64,000 nucleotides of DNA from Bufo bufo (lineage: Eukaryota > Chordata > Amphibia > Anura > Bufonidae). The DNA is taken from the NCBI RefSeq assembly GCF_905171765.1, contig NC_053397.1, positions 110,935,295 to 110,999,294 of the forward strand, written 5' to 3'. The notes below the pieces were generated by a model. The model saw only the letters and a list, made by a program, of their open reading frames with translations. It had not been told where the DNA came from and searched no databases. Position numbers and translations under genes: made by a program. Of the stretch, positions 11,539 to 21,634 are shown in pieces. Position 1 is the stretch's first letter, and the number at the start of each line of letters is the position of its first letter.

Positions 11539-12682
11539 TGTAATAATGAATGATCAAAAAATCCTATGTACCCAAAATTGTACCAATAAAAACCTCAACT
11601 CTTTCTGCAAAAAACGAGCCCCTGCACAAGACGATAAGCAGAAGAAAAAAATATGGTGTTCAGAAAATGAAGACACAAAAACATTATTTTTTTTCTACCC
11701 TGTCAGATGAATCTTGTAAAAAATAAAAAATAAAAACGGTGCCAAAAAAATACATGATATAGAGCAATTAAAAATCATATGTACCTTAAAATAGTACCAA
11801 TAAAACTAGCACCTTATCCCTTAGTTTCCAAAATGGGGTCACTTTTTGGGAGTTTCTACTGTAATGGTGCATCAGGGGGGCTTCAAATGGGACATGGCAT
11901 CTAAAAACCAGTCCAGCAAAAACCATTGGGTGCTCCTTTCCTTCTGCGCCCTGCCGTGTGCCCCTATATCAGTTTACGACCACATGTGGGGAGTTTCTGC
12001 AAACCGCAGTATCAGGGTAATAAATATTGAGTTTTGTTTGGTTGTTAACCCTCAATGTGTTAAAGAAAAAAATAGATTAAAAATGGAAAATCTTCCAAAA
12101 AAGTAAAATTTTAAAATTTCATCTCCATTTTCCTTTAATTCTTGTGGAACACCTAAAGGGTTAACAAAGTTTGTAAAATCAGTTTTGAGTAACTTGAGGG
12201 GTGTAGTATCTACAATGGGGTCATTTATGGGGGGTTTCCACTATATATGCCTCACAAAGTGACTTCAGACCTGAACTGGTCCTTAAAAAGTGGGTTTTGG
12301 AAAATTCCTTAAAAATATTAAGCCTTCTAACATCCTAAAAAAAAAAATGCAATTACAAAATGAAGTAGACATATGGGAAATGTTAAGTAACAAATGTTTT
12401 ATGAGGTATCACTTTCTGTTTTAAAAGCAGAGAAATTGAAATTTTTAAAATTGCGAATTTTCTAAATGTTTGGTAAATTTGGGATTTTTTCATAAGTAAA
12501 TGTGAAATATATTGATTTATGACTGTCATGAAGTACGATGTGTCACTAGAAAACAATCTCTGAATCACTTGGATAAGTAAAAGCGTTCCAATGTTTTTAC
12601 CACATAAAGGGACACATGTCAGATTTGTAAATTTTGACCTGGACACTGGGGCATCAATGACCCTTGGTCATGAAAGGGTTAA
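11539..12682. repeat. TTAA-ended piggyBac-type repeat, terminal half (unit 5)
   Basis: Copy of 6179-7322, offset by 5360 bp, with TTAA at 12679-12682. No coding content. Confidence 0.55.
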
Positions 12683-12809
12683 TGTGTTCAGAAACTCTTG
12701 TTTTAAGGGCCCTGTTTGCTCTCCCTATGTATTGTTTTTGACACTGTTATTCTATTAAATAGATGACCGATTTAATGTTACGTATGAGCATTTCCTTTAT
12801 TTCCCATTT

Positions 12810-13285
12810 AAAGAGGACCTTTCACCCATTATGACAATGTGAACTAAGTATACATACATGGAGAGCGGCGCCCGGGGATCTCACTGCACTTACTATTATC
12901 CCTGGGCGCCGCTCTGTTCTCCCGCTATGCCCTCCAGTATCCTCGCTTAGTAAGTTATGGTAGGCGGAGATTTCAGTCACTAAGTTATGGTAGGCGGAGT
13001 CAGCCCTTGTTCTGCTGTAGCGCTGGCCAATCGCAGCGCAGAGCTCACAGCCTGGGAGGTTCTTTTCTCCCAGGCTGTGAGCTCTGCAATGCGATTGGCC
13101 AGCGCTACAGCAGAACAAGGGCAGACTCCGCCTACCATAACTTTGTGAACGAAGATACCAGAGGGCATAGCGGGAGAACGGAGCGGCGCCCAGGGATAAT
13201 AGTAAGTGCAGTGAGATCCCCGGGCGCTGCTCTCCATGACTGTATACTTAGTTCACATTGTCATAATGAATAAAAGGTCCTCTTT
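12810..13285. mobile_element. Palindromic foldback element, complete (unit 5)
   Basis: Copy of the 476-bp palindrome with both ends present and one private base change at 12950. Confidence 0.75.
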
Positions 13286-13294
13286 CCTTATTTA

Positions 13295-13681
13295 GTGTCC
13301 CGCAGCACCAGACGCTGGTATAAGAAGGTGTCTGTATATTTAATTCAATTGGCTGCCTATAATAGTTTTGTTCTTTACAGTAAGGCTGGGAGAACAGGAT
13401 CCTTCCTCAAATTTCAGGAAGAGATCATCGAGAACCTCCTGTATCCAGGAGGTTCCGTTGCCCCAACCTCCAGTGTAGTGAGCCGTCTACACGAGCAACA
13501 TTTCCCCAGTGTTGTTGCTGGTACCTCAACCCAAGCGTCACCCCGAAAAAGATGTTGTGTCTGTAGCAGGAGTGGAATAAGGCGTGACACCCGCTATTTC
13601 TGTTCTGACTGCCCTGACCACCCTGCCCTATGCTTAGGGGAGTGTTTCCGGAAGTACCACACACAGGTACACTTAGCATAG
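13295..13681 (+). pseudogene. piggyBac transposase C-terminus, unit 5
   Basis: Same 128-codon piggyBac tail, with HEQHFP as in units 1 and 2. This is the only unit whose 3' flank continues into non-array sequence, so it marks the ancestral downstream context: about 300 bp of 3' sequence, then the polypyrimidine-rich TTTTACCTTCTAG at 14000-14010. Confidence 0.85.
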
Positions 13682-13990
13682 GGATTGCGTGACACAGGAC
13701 AGGCACACAGGGCTATTAGGGCCCTTTCACTCACAGCTGCTGCAAACCTCTCCTTTCACCTGGGACAAAGTGCATAATGTACTTCGCCACATCTCTGGGC
13801 GATTTGCGCTTTGCACATTGTCCCATGGGGAAGGAGAGGTTTGTCCTATAAAGGTAAAAAAAATAATAATCAACGGTAAGCAAAAAAGTTAATGTTCTGT
13901 TCAAAAAGTTAAAGTTTATAAAAGTTCCATTCAAATGTTAGAAAAACTTAATGTTAATAAATTTAATGCGTTGCGGCCTGGTTTTTTCTT

Positions 13991-15783
13991 TTGTTTTTTT
14001 TACCTTCTAGGTGGACCAACCGATGAACGAGCTGCAGCACTGATGTGCATTCTGACAGAAGCATTGCGCTGCTGTCAGATTACACAAAAGTCGGTGTATG
14101 CCTTTCCCCTCCTTTTTATTTTTTTGGCAGAGATTTTTTCATCCACATTGATCGATGCGAATGATGAAATCTGTGCCGTTCATTTTTTCTTTCAGCCCAG
14201 AGGCTGAACGGAAAAAAAAAATCTCATTACCCGTATGCTCAATATAAGGAGAATAGCAGAAACTCCTAATGCTGGCCATACATGTAATGATTGTGGAGAC
14301 CCTCAAATGCCAGGGCAGTACAAACACCCCACAAATGACCCCATTTTGGAAAGAAGACACCCCAAGGTATTCGCTGAGGGGCATATTGAGTCCATGAAAG
14401 ATTGAAATTTTTGTCCCAAGTTAGCGGAAAGGGAGACTTTGTGAGAAAAAAATAAAAATAAATAATTTATTATTTAAAAAAAAAAAATCTTCTATGAACT
14501 CGCCATGCCCCTCATTGAATACCTTTGGGTGTCTTCTTTCCAAAATGGGGTCACATGTGGGGTATTTATACTGCCCTGGCATTTTAGGGGCCCTAAAGCT
14601 TGGGAAGAAGTCTGGGATCCAAATGTCCAAAAATGCCCTCCTAAAAGGAATTTGGGCCCCTTTGCGCATCTAGGCTGCAAAAAAGTGTCACACATGTGGT
14701 ATCGCCGTACTCAGGAGAAGTTGGGCAATGTGTTTTGGGGTGTCATTTTACATATACCCATGCTGGGTGAGATAAATATCTCGGTCAAATGCCAACTTTG
14801 TATAAAAAAATGGGAAAAGTTGTCTTTTGCCGAGATATTTCTCTCACCCAGCATGGGTATATGTAAAAAGACACCCCAAAACACATTGCCCAACTTCTCC
14901 TGAGTACGGTGATACCACATGTGTGACACTTTTTTGCAGCCTAGGTGGGCAAAGGGGCCCACATTCCAAATTGCACCTTTAGGATTTCACAGGGCATTTT
15001 TTACACATTTTGATTTCAAACTACTTCTCACGCATTAGGGCCCCTAAAATGCCAGGGCAGTATAACTACCCCACAAGTGACCCCATTTTGGAAAGAAGAC
15101 ACACCAAGGTATTTTGTGATGGGCATAGTGAGTTCATGGAAGTTTTGATTGTTTGTCACAAGTTAGTGGAATATGAGACTTTGTAAGGAAAAAAAATATA
15201 TAAAAAATCATCATTTTCCGCTAACTTGTGACAAAAAATAAAAAGTTCTATGAACTCACTATGCCCATCAGCGAATACCTTAGGGTGTCTACTTTCCGAA
15301 ATGGGGTCATTTGTGGGGTTTTTCTACTGTCTGGGCATTGTAGAACCTCAGGAAACATGACAGGTGCTCAGAAAGTCAGAGCTGCTTCAAAAAGCGGAAA
15401 TTCACATTTTTGTACCATAGTTTGTAAACGCTATAACTTGTACCCAAACCATTTTTTTTATCAAAGACATGTAGAACAATAAATTTAGAGAAAATTTTAA
15501 ATAGAAATGTAGTTTTATTTGAAAAATTTTACAACTGAAAGTGAAAAATGTCATTTTTTTGCCAAAAAATCGGTAAATTTCGATTAATAACAAAAAAAGT
15601 AAAAATGTCAGCAGCAATGAAATACCACCAAATGAAAGCTCTATTAGTGAGAAGAAAAGGAGGCAAAATTCATTTGGGTGGTAAGTTGCATGACCGAGCA
15701 ATAAACCGTGAAAGTAGTGTAGTGCAGAATTGTAAAAAGTGGTCTGGCCATTAAGGGTGTTTAAGCTAGGGGAGCTGAGGTGG
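13991..15783. mobile_element. piggyBac-related 3' region with nested palindromes
   Basis: The stretch is non-coding and built from inverted modules. The phrase CCCCATTTTGGAAAGAAGACAC appears forward near 14340 and 15080 and reversed near 14530 and 15290. A long central palindrome is symmetric about 14808, running from GGGCCCCTTTGCGC on the left to GGCAAAGGGGCCC on the right. The right terminus reads, from outside, TTAA then CCACCTCAGCTCCCC, a piggyBac-type end with TTAA at 15784-15787. No left terminus was found; the array replaces it. It may be the 3' non-coding part of the element whose transposase tail lies in unit 5. Confidence 0.6.
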
Positions 15784-15804
15784 TTAAAATGGTTTGTTGT
15801 ATAT

Positions 15805-16190
15805 TTATTTATAGTATTGGTATCTGACAATAAAGGCGGAGCGATAGTGATTTTAGATACCCAAAATTATGATGAGGAATGTAGGAAACAATTGTCAGAT
15901 ACCAATACTTATATTGCACTAGAGAGGGACCTAATAGAGGACTATCATAAAGAGCTGGTTGAAATGTGTGAGAAAGCATACCATAAGGGAATACTTAACA
16001 AACCTGAATTGAACTTTATTTTAGGAACTCCGAGTAGACCACACACCCAATACAAAGAAATTATAAGGAAACCTTTTTTTTCTATTTTTTTCTTTTATGT
16101 ATGCGAGAGCTCCGCATTTAAAGGGACCTTGTCTATGAAATAGATTGCATGAACTTTGTTATTTAGTTATTTATGTATATGTAAAGGCTG
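15805..16190 (+). pseudogene. Penelope-like RT fragment and 3' flank
   Basis: About 80 codons resemble the N-terminal part of Penelope-like reverse transcriptases: DNKGGAIVILDTQNY (family form DKGGAxVVxxxxxY), then ECRKQLSDTNTY and a helical stretch ending PELNFILGTPSRPHTQYKEI. The catalytic core and the GIY-YIG endonuclease are missing. After the frame comes GAGAGCTCCGCATTTAAAGG, also found inverted at 1361-1503. It starts straight after the TTAA of the preceding piggyBac-type end, so that element probably inserted into it. Confidence 0.7.
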
Positions 16191-16350
16191 TTTTTTATGC
16201 ATTGGATTTTATATTATGTATAAGATTTAATAAAAGTACATGCAAATTACTGTCAGCCAGCCATTTGTTCATTGTTATTTGGGTCTGTATTAACACTGAA
16301 GGGTGGTCAGTAGGCCAGGCTTCAGAGTAACTGGTGAGCATCATCTAGAC
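16191..16350. other. Unassigned AT-rich spacer
   Basis: No gene or repeat recognised. Confidence 0.3.
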
Positions 16351-17365
16351 CAGTGATGGGCAAACTACGACCCGCAGGCCGTGTACCGCCCAGCGGACCT
16401 TTTTATCCGGCCCGCGGAGCTGCTCATGTGACCGCGATGGGACCCCCCCCATTTCTGTCCGGAGGCAGCAGGAGTGGAGATGAGCGCTTCCATTGTGGAA
16501 GCGCTCCTCTCCATATTCATCTGTATCGCTGTCCTCAAGACAGCGATACAGATGAATGGTGCGGAGGAGCAGGGGAGAGTCGTCTCCCTTGCCCGTTCCT
16601 CTAATAGGCTACAGGCACTAGGCCTGCAGCCTATCAGAGGCCGGTGCAGGCGGCAGACGTATTTGCGCTGCCTGAGCTGTACAGAGCGGGACACAGGCTG
16701 GAAGAGGCCTGCATCGCATCACTGACAGCAGCATAAGGTAAGTATATGTGTTTATTGTTTTTATTATTTATAGTATACTGTGGCAAGAAGGGGGGTGGGG
16801 GCCCTATATACTGGCACAATATGGATTGGTACTATGGAGAAGAGGGGAAGCACTATGGGGGCCACTATGGAAAAGAGGGGAAGCACTATGGGGGCCCTAT
16901 ATACTGGCACAATATGGATTGGTACTATGGAGAAGAGGGGAAGCACTATGGGGGTCCTATATACTGGCACAATATGGATTGGTACTATGGAGAAGAGGGG
17001 GAAGCACTATGGGGGGCACTATGGAGAAGAGGGGGTAGCACTATGGGGGCCCTATATACTGGCACAATATGGGGGGGGCATTATGGAGACTTTGATGCCT
17101 TAACAAAAAAGGGAGACCAACAACACTGTTCCCACTAAAATCGAAGGTGAGTTATACATACTTTGTTATGAAAGAAATACACTGCATAAAAGTTTTGTAC
17201 AATAACTCTTTTTATGCTTTTCTACCTTGAATTAAACTAAACTAAATTTTTATTTAATTTATATAATTTCACACAAACGCCCCATCCATCTACTCTTGGT
17301 CCGGCCCCCAGGTCCAATATATGAACCCATTGTGGCCCACGAGTCAAAAAGTTTGCCCACCTCTG
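16351..17365. mobile_element. hAT-type MITE
   Basis: The left end is CAGTGATGGGCAAACT, and the right end read inward is CAGAGGTGGGCAAACT; both are followed by GGCCC-rich wording. This is the terminus of a widespread vertebrate non-autonomous hAT family. Possible target duplications CTAGAC and CTTGAC are imperfect, as in an old insertion. The inside has a GC-rich imperfect palindrome around 16520 (ATTCATCTGTATCGCTGTC and its inverse) and a minisatellite, but no transposase. Confidence 0.7.
16795..17085. repeat. Minisatellite inside the hAT MITE
   Basis: The phrase CCTATATACTGGCACAATATGG recurs four times (near 16801, 16887, 16957, 17050), mixed with short ACTATGGAGAAGAGGGG/AAGCACTATGGGGG sub-repeats. 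The open frames across it (up to 130 codons) are repeat-driven and are not genes. Confidence 0.85.
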
Positions 17366-17373
17366 GCTTGACT

Positions 17374-18174
17374 GTTAGTTTTGTAAAACCATTTTTGACC
17401 ACAGCTATACCTAATATGTTTTTTTTTATTGTTTTATATATATTTATATGTAAAATTGGGAAAGAGGGGTGATTTAAACTTTTAATATTTCAGTGGGGTG
17501 TTTTTTTTAATTTATTTTTACTTTTGTTCTATTCACCCTAATAGATATCTATTAGGGTAAATAGGATTTTTACACTATCCATGCTGAGCTATGCCTCATG
17601 CCCTCATGCATAGTTCAGTAGGAAGATTACCATGGCAATCCTGGAAAGCTTCAGCAGTGTCTAGGCTGCTATTATAACCAATCGGAGCCCCGCGATTTCA
17701 CTGTGGGGGCTCCGATCAGAAGGCAGAGGGAGCCACATCCCTCTCCCTTACCTCACAGATGCTGTGATTGGCGTTGATCGCAGTATTTGAAGGGTTAAAT
17801 GACGTGTTCTGTGGGATTGCCAATCCCGATCATTGTGGCCGGGTGTCTGCTGTATGATACAGCTGGTACCCCCCGCCGCGTATTAAGCTGGTTCACTGCA
17901 GCAGCCCGCTCTATACAAACGCGCGCGCATAATGTCGTAAATGTACGGCATTATGTGTTAAGTGGTAAAAAGTTTAAAAGTAGCTGCATACAGTCCTAGG
18001 AGAACCCAGGGCAATCTGTGCTCTTTTGATTTGGGTTGAATTTATTTGTACCTGAATAAAACCTTCCATCTGATTTTTTTTTTTTTAAATGGACCTGAAA
18101 TGAATTTAAAGAAATTGGCTCACCTCTAGTCACTGTGTTATCAGCAAAAATGCTATAGTATTGTGTGTAAGGAG

Positions 18175-18178
<4 letters not shown>
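17374..18178. other. Unassigned, possibly TTAA-type repeat
   Basis: The wording AATGTCGTAAATGTACGGCATTATG and GATTGGCGTTGATCG resembles amphibian TTAA-type repeats, but no paired termini were found. A short hairpin GGAGCCCCGCG ... TGGGGGCTCC lies near 17690. No gene was seen. Confidence 0.3.

Positions 18179-18212
<34 letters not shown>
18179..18212. repeat. (TA)n microsatellite, left of Tc1
   Basis: About 17 TA dinucleotides end in the TA used as Tc1 target. Confidence 0.95.
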
Positions 18213-18215
<3 letters not shown>

Positions 18216-19151
18216 TACAGACCAAAAGTTTGGACACACCTTCTCATTCAAAGAGTTTTCTTTATTTTCATGACTATGAAAATTGTAGATTCACACTGAA
18301 GGCATCAAAACTATGAATTAACACATGTGGAATTATATACATAACAAACAAGTGTGAAACAACTGAAAATATGTCATATTCTAGGTTCTTCAAAGTAGCC
18401 ACCTTTTGCTTTGATTACTGCTTTGCACACTCTTGGCATTCTCTTGATGAGCTTCAAGAGGTAGTCCCCTGAAATGGTTTTCACTTCACAGGTGTTCCCT
18501 GTCAGATTTAATAAGTGGGATTTCTTGCCTTATAAATGGGGTTGGGACCATCAGTGGCGTTGAGGAGAAGTCAGGTGGATACACAGCTGATAGTCCTACT
18601 GAATAGACTGTTAGAATTTATATTATGGCAAGAAAAAAGCAGCTAAGTAAAGAAAAACGAGTGGCCATCATTACTTTAAGAAATGAAGGTCAGTCAGTCA
18701 GCCGAAAAATTGGGAAAACTTTGAAAGTAAGGGCTATTTGACCATGAAGGAGATTGATGGGGTGCTGCGTCAGATGACCTGGCCTCCACAGTCACCGGAC
18801 CTGAACCCAATCGAGATGGTTTGGGGTGAGCTGGACCGCAGAGTGAAGGCAAAAGGGCCAACAAGTGCTAAGCATCTCTGGGAACTCCTTCAAGACTGTT
18901 GGAAGACCATTTCAGGGGACTACCTCTTGAAACTCATCAAGAGAATGCCAAGAGTGTGCAAAGCAGTAATCAAAGCAAAAGGTGGCTACTTTGAAGAACC
19001 TAGAATATGACATATTTTCAGTTGTTTCACACTTGTTTGTTATGTATATAATTCCACATGTGTTAATTCATAGTTTTGATGCCTTCATAGTCATGAAAAT
19101 AAAGAAAACTCTTTGAATGAGAAGGTGTGTCCAAACTTTTGGTCTGTACTG
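18213..19151 (+). mobile_element. Internally deleted Tc1-like transposon (family A)
   Basis: Long inverted repeats of roughly 200 bp start CAGTACAGACCAAAAGTTTG on both sides, flanked by TA at 18211-18212 and 19152-19153. At 939 bp it is shorter than an autonomous Tc1 (about 1.6 kb) because the middle of the transposase gene is missing. It sits inside a TA microsatellite. A half copy of the same family is at 843-1360. Confidence 0.93.
18625..19010 (+). pseudogene. Tc1 transposase remnant
   Basis: Thirty-eight N-terminal codons (start MARKKQLSKEKRVAI, first helix-turn-helix) run to a TGA at 18739-18741. In a second frame an 87-codon C-terminus follows: [20 protein letters not shown], which holds the last catalytic acid of the DDE/D triad, and the tail LKLIKRMPRVCKAVI. 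The part carrying the first two catalytic aspartates is deleted, so no active enzyme is possible. Confidence 0.9.
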
Positions 19152-19155
19152 TATA

Positions 19156-19161
19156 TACTCA

Positions 19162-19201
<40 letters not shown>

Positions 19202-19214
19202 TATATATATATAT
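19156..19214. repeat. (TA)n microsatellite, right of Tc1
   Basis: TA repeats resume right after the transposon, which shows that the Tc1 split a pre-existing TA tract. Confidence 0.9.
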
Positions 19215-19236
19215 TAGTGATAACAGACATAATTAC

Positions 19237-19399
19237 CTGGAAAAGAATATAATGGTAAGTTCGGAAAAGTATGATGTCCTGTGCAGATCATGACAGCGTC
19301 AAAAACAGCTACGTCTTGCTTATCTTCTTTTTCAGTGGTGACAATCCATTGGCCAGTGGCAGAAAATGTTGGGCTTCTTTTTATGCTGCACACTGTAGT
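19237..19399 (-). CDS. Flavin-containing monooxygenase, one internal exon
   Basis: On the minus strand, 163 bp lie between an acceptor (ATGTATTTCAG, then ACTACAG) and a donor (CCAG then GTAATT). They encode 54 codons plus one base with no stop. The peptide begins TTVCSIKRSPTFSATGQW and contains FDAVMICTGHHTFPNLPL and YSFPG. These are hallmark stretches of vertebrate FMO proteins (TTVCSV..., FDAVMVCTGHHT, LP...SFPG), just before the conserved FxGxxxHSRxY segment, which should lie on the next exon at lower coordinates. FMOs are ER-membrane flavoenzymes that oxidise soft nucleophiles with NADPH and oxygen. The exon enters in phase 0 and leaves in phase 1. No neighbouring FMO exon was recognised in the window, so it may be a real exon in very long introns or an isolated duplicate. 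The paralogue cannot be named from 54 residues. Confidence 0.85.
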
Positions 19400-20514
19400 C
19401 TGAAATACATTTACATAGAGTATGATATTACTAGTGGATTCATTATTTACACAGATGACAGATATCAGCTAACAATGCAACTGGCATTTAAAATATAGGA
19501 GACTTAAATAACATGCAAAACAATGAGTGATAGCACGTCACATCACTTATATCTGTATCATCAGGCAGTGGCACACTAGCAGCAACAGGATTTAAATATG
19601 CCACTTTTTGGTGGCAGTGTTTACACTATTAGATAATATGCTAAAAGTGAGCTGGGTCACATTGATGTCTGCAGCAACAGGCAGTGGCACATGTAACAGT
19701 ATGAGGATCAACATATTTTTGCAGAAGATTAGTGATTATGAATGTGATGAAGATTTGGGTGTTTTACGTTAATCAGAAAATGAACTTGTAGCATTAGCAG
19801 CAGCAGCACTCACTCAAAGTCATGGATGCCAACCTGCCTGTACTTACTAACACACTCACTGACTGACTGAGTCTGACACCTAGCTTTCTCTAAAATATCT
19901 CTCTCTCTCTTTCTGTTCATTGTAAATTATCTATTTTCTTCTCCTCACTATGAAACACACTCACTATAAATAAACTATTTTAATTCTGTGTTTTACAATC
20001 TCTCTCTCAGATGTCCTATCTCTTTGTTGTATAACCACAGAGAACACTAGTATTTCCTGGTTGGGATGTTTTATAGTGGCTAAGACTCATTCATCCACAT
20101 CCATCAGTGTAATCCCTCATGAATGGCTTGAGGTTGCCTGCAAGGCATTATCATACCTCCCAACCATCCTGGATCTGGTTGGGCGGTCTGGGATTTCAGT
20201 GGCTGTCCCACGTTCCCGGAACAGCTTAGGCATGTCCTGCTCCCAGATGACTGTAATGGTAAAGCAGCGAGTTGTCCGCTCCCCGCTTCACAATTCAGCT
20301 ATCAGAGCTCCCTAGCAGCAGTACGATGCCCTCACACATCTCACTGACGGACTGTATAGCAGGAGCAATGGAATCAGCCTCTGTGCTGCTCCTACACAGC
20401 AGCGCAATGTGTAACAATATCCTGCCTGCTGGGGAGCGCCAGCATCTGAGCTTTGATCATCGGAGGAAGCAAGTGAGTATTTACGGTTTATTTATTTTTT
20501 ACTTCCTCTGAAAG
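19400..20514. other. Probable FMO intron, with unassigned repeat-like text
   Basis: No exon is visible. CATACCTCCCAACCATCCTGG near 20151 resembles the end of a dispersed non-autonomous transposon, but no partner terminus was found. Open frames of 79-84 codons here have no recognisable product. Confidence 0.35.
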
Positions 20515-20850
20515 GGGCACAACTGGCCATGACTGTGAGGGGGCACATATTTGGCCATAAATACTGTAAAGAGGACACATATCTGGCCATAACTACTGTG
20601 AGGGGGCACATATCTGGCCATAAATACTGTGAAGGAGGCACATATCTGGCATAAATACTGTGAAGTGGCACATATCTGGCCATAACTGCTGTGAGGGTGC
20701 ACATACTGTATCTGGCCATAACTACTGTGAAGGAGGCACATATCTGGCATAAATACTGTGAGGGGGCACATATCTGGCCATAACTACTGTGAGGGGGCAC
20801 ATATCTGGCCATAACTACTGTGAGGGGACACATATCTGACATAACTACTG
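20515..20850. repeat. Minisatellite, about 33-bp unit
   Basis: About ten imperfect copies of GGCACATATCTGGCCATAA followed by CTACTGTGAGG. Minus-strand frames of 90 and 131 codons with repeating tyrosine-rich wording are artefacts of this repeat. Confidence 0.9.
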
Positions 20851-20953
20851 ACGCCATCCTTACAGGACAATTGCCCCCATCCAGCAACGTTACACATACA
20901 GGTCAACTTTGTCCCCCTTCTCCTTGCTGTCTCCATTCCCTCTGTTACGCTTC

Positions 20954-21007
20954 ATCCAGTACTTTGATGAAGGCCTATGGCCGAAAACGTTCAGTTATTA
21001 ACTGGAT
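20954..21007 (+). ncRNA. Hammerhead-ribozyme-like motif (Penelope type)
   Basis: The layout fits a type-I hammerhead. Stem I is ATCCAGT/ACTGGAT plus ACT/AGT around a TATTA loop. The core is TTGATGA, stem II is GGCC-TAT-GGCC, then GAAA, a tiny self-complementary stem III AACGTT, and a TC cleavage position (H17 = C at 20992). Short palindromic stem III hammerheads are known in Penelope-like retroelements. The core deviates at the first position (TTGATGA, not CTGATGA), and A20971 does not pair with C20982, so this copy is probably inactive. No Penelope coding sequence adjoins it. Confidence 0.45.
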
Positions 21008-21631
21008 ACCCACCTAAGAAATGAATACAGCACTTTAAGCAATCAAGTGGAATACAGGAGTTTTTTATTTTCAGTATCTGTCATATGGCATTTTTTTCTC
21101 AACGCTCCCGGAAGAAAATAAGCATTTCCTTTTGCAAGCCATGGAAGAGCAAAGTAAGATGTGGGCAGGCAAACACAAACGTAGGCATCATAGCTTTATT
21201 GAACCGCATGAAGTGGTATCACCCATGTCATGGGCAAACAGGTGGCAGACAGTCCCCGAAGCAGGAGTTCTCTCCTTCTCCTGATCCCTCTTGCACCAGC
21301 TAAGCCGCATCCACAGGCAGTACAGTCTTTCACATCAAAATCATCCCTTTCCGCTTCTCCTGCTCAAACTCCTCCTCTGCTCCATCTTCAGCCATTGATA
21401 ACAGAATGCATGGCAATTAAACAAAACTCTATGCACCCAGCAAACCGATGATGCGCAATCTTAAAAGGTACACCTTCGGAGGCAATTTTTTTTATGATTG
21501 CATTTTACTCATTTTGGGCTAAAAATCTTTTTTTTCTATTGGTCTTTAATAAAAATATTGAGATGATCTGTCACAAAGGGTTAACTTTTTGTCTAGCTGC
21601 GTGAATGTACTTTTTACTTTGACTTCATGAC
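21008..21631. other. Unassigned
   Basis: No gene or repeat recognised. Frames of 72-73 codons near 21085-21451 carry no family signature. Confidence 0.3.
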
Positions 21632-21634
21632 TAA

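Larger units (their letters stand above)
3211..13990. repeat. Five-unit tandem array (2 x 1370 bp, 3 x 2680 bp)
   Basis: Units are 3211-4580, 4581-5950, 5951-8630, 8631-11310 and 11311-13990. Each starts at TGGAGACACT and ends at GGCCTGGTTTTTTCTT. The pre-array flank (ACTTTGGAG) and the post-array flank (TTCTTTTG) share CTTT, so the first duplication is consistent with a 4-bp microhomology join. Units differ at only a handful of bases: His/Tyr at one piggyBac codon, 5584, 12950, 13873 and 13941. The array is therefore very young or an assembly product. The short units lack 1318 bp present in the long ones. Confidence 0.92.

Noticed and set aside
16746..17138. 107-130-aa glycine/tyrosine-rich proteins
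   Set aside because: Translation of the minisatellite inside a hAT MITE; all three frames are open.
19271..19498. 75-aa plus-strand frame over the FMO exon
   Set aside because: The minus strand encodes a recognisable FMO peptide with splice sites; the plus frame is its shadow.
20492..20887. 131- and 90-aa tyrosine/cysteine-rich minus-strand proteins
   Set aside because: Pure translation of the 33-bp minisatellite.
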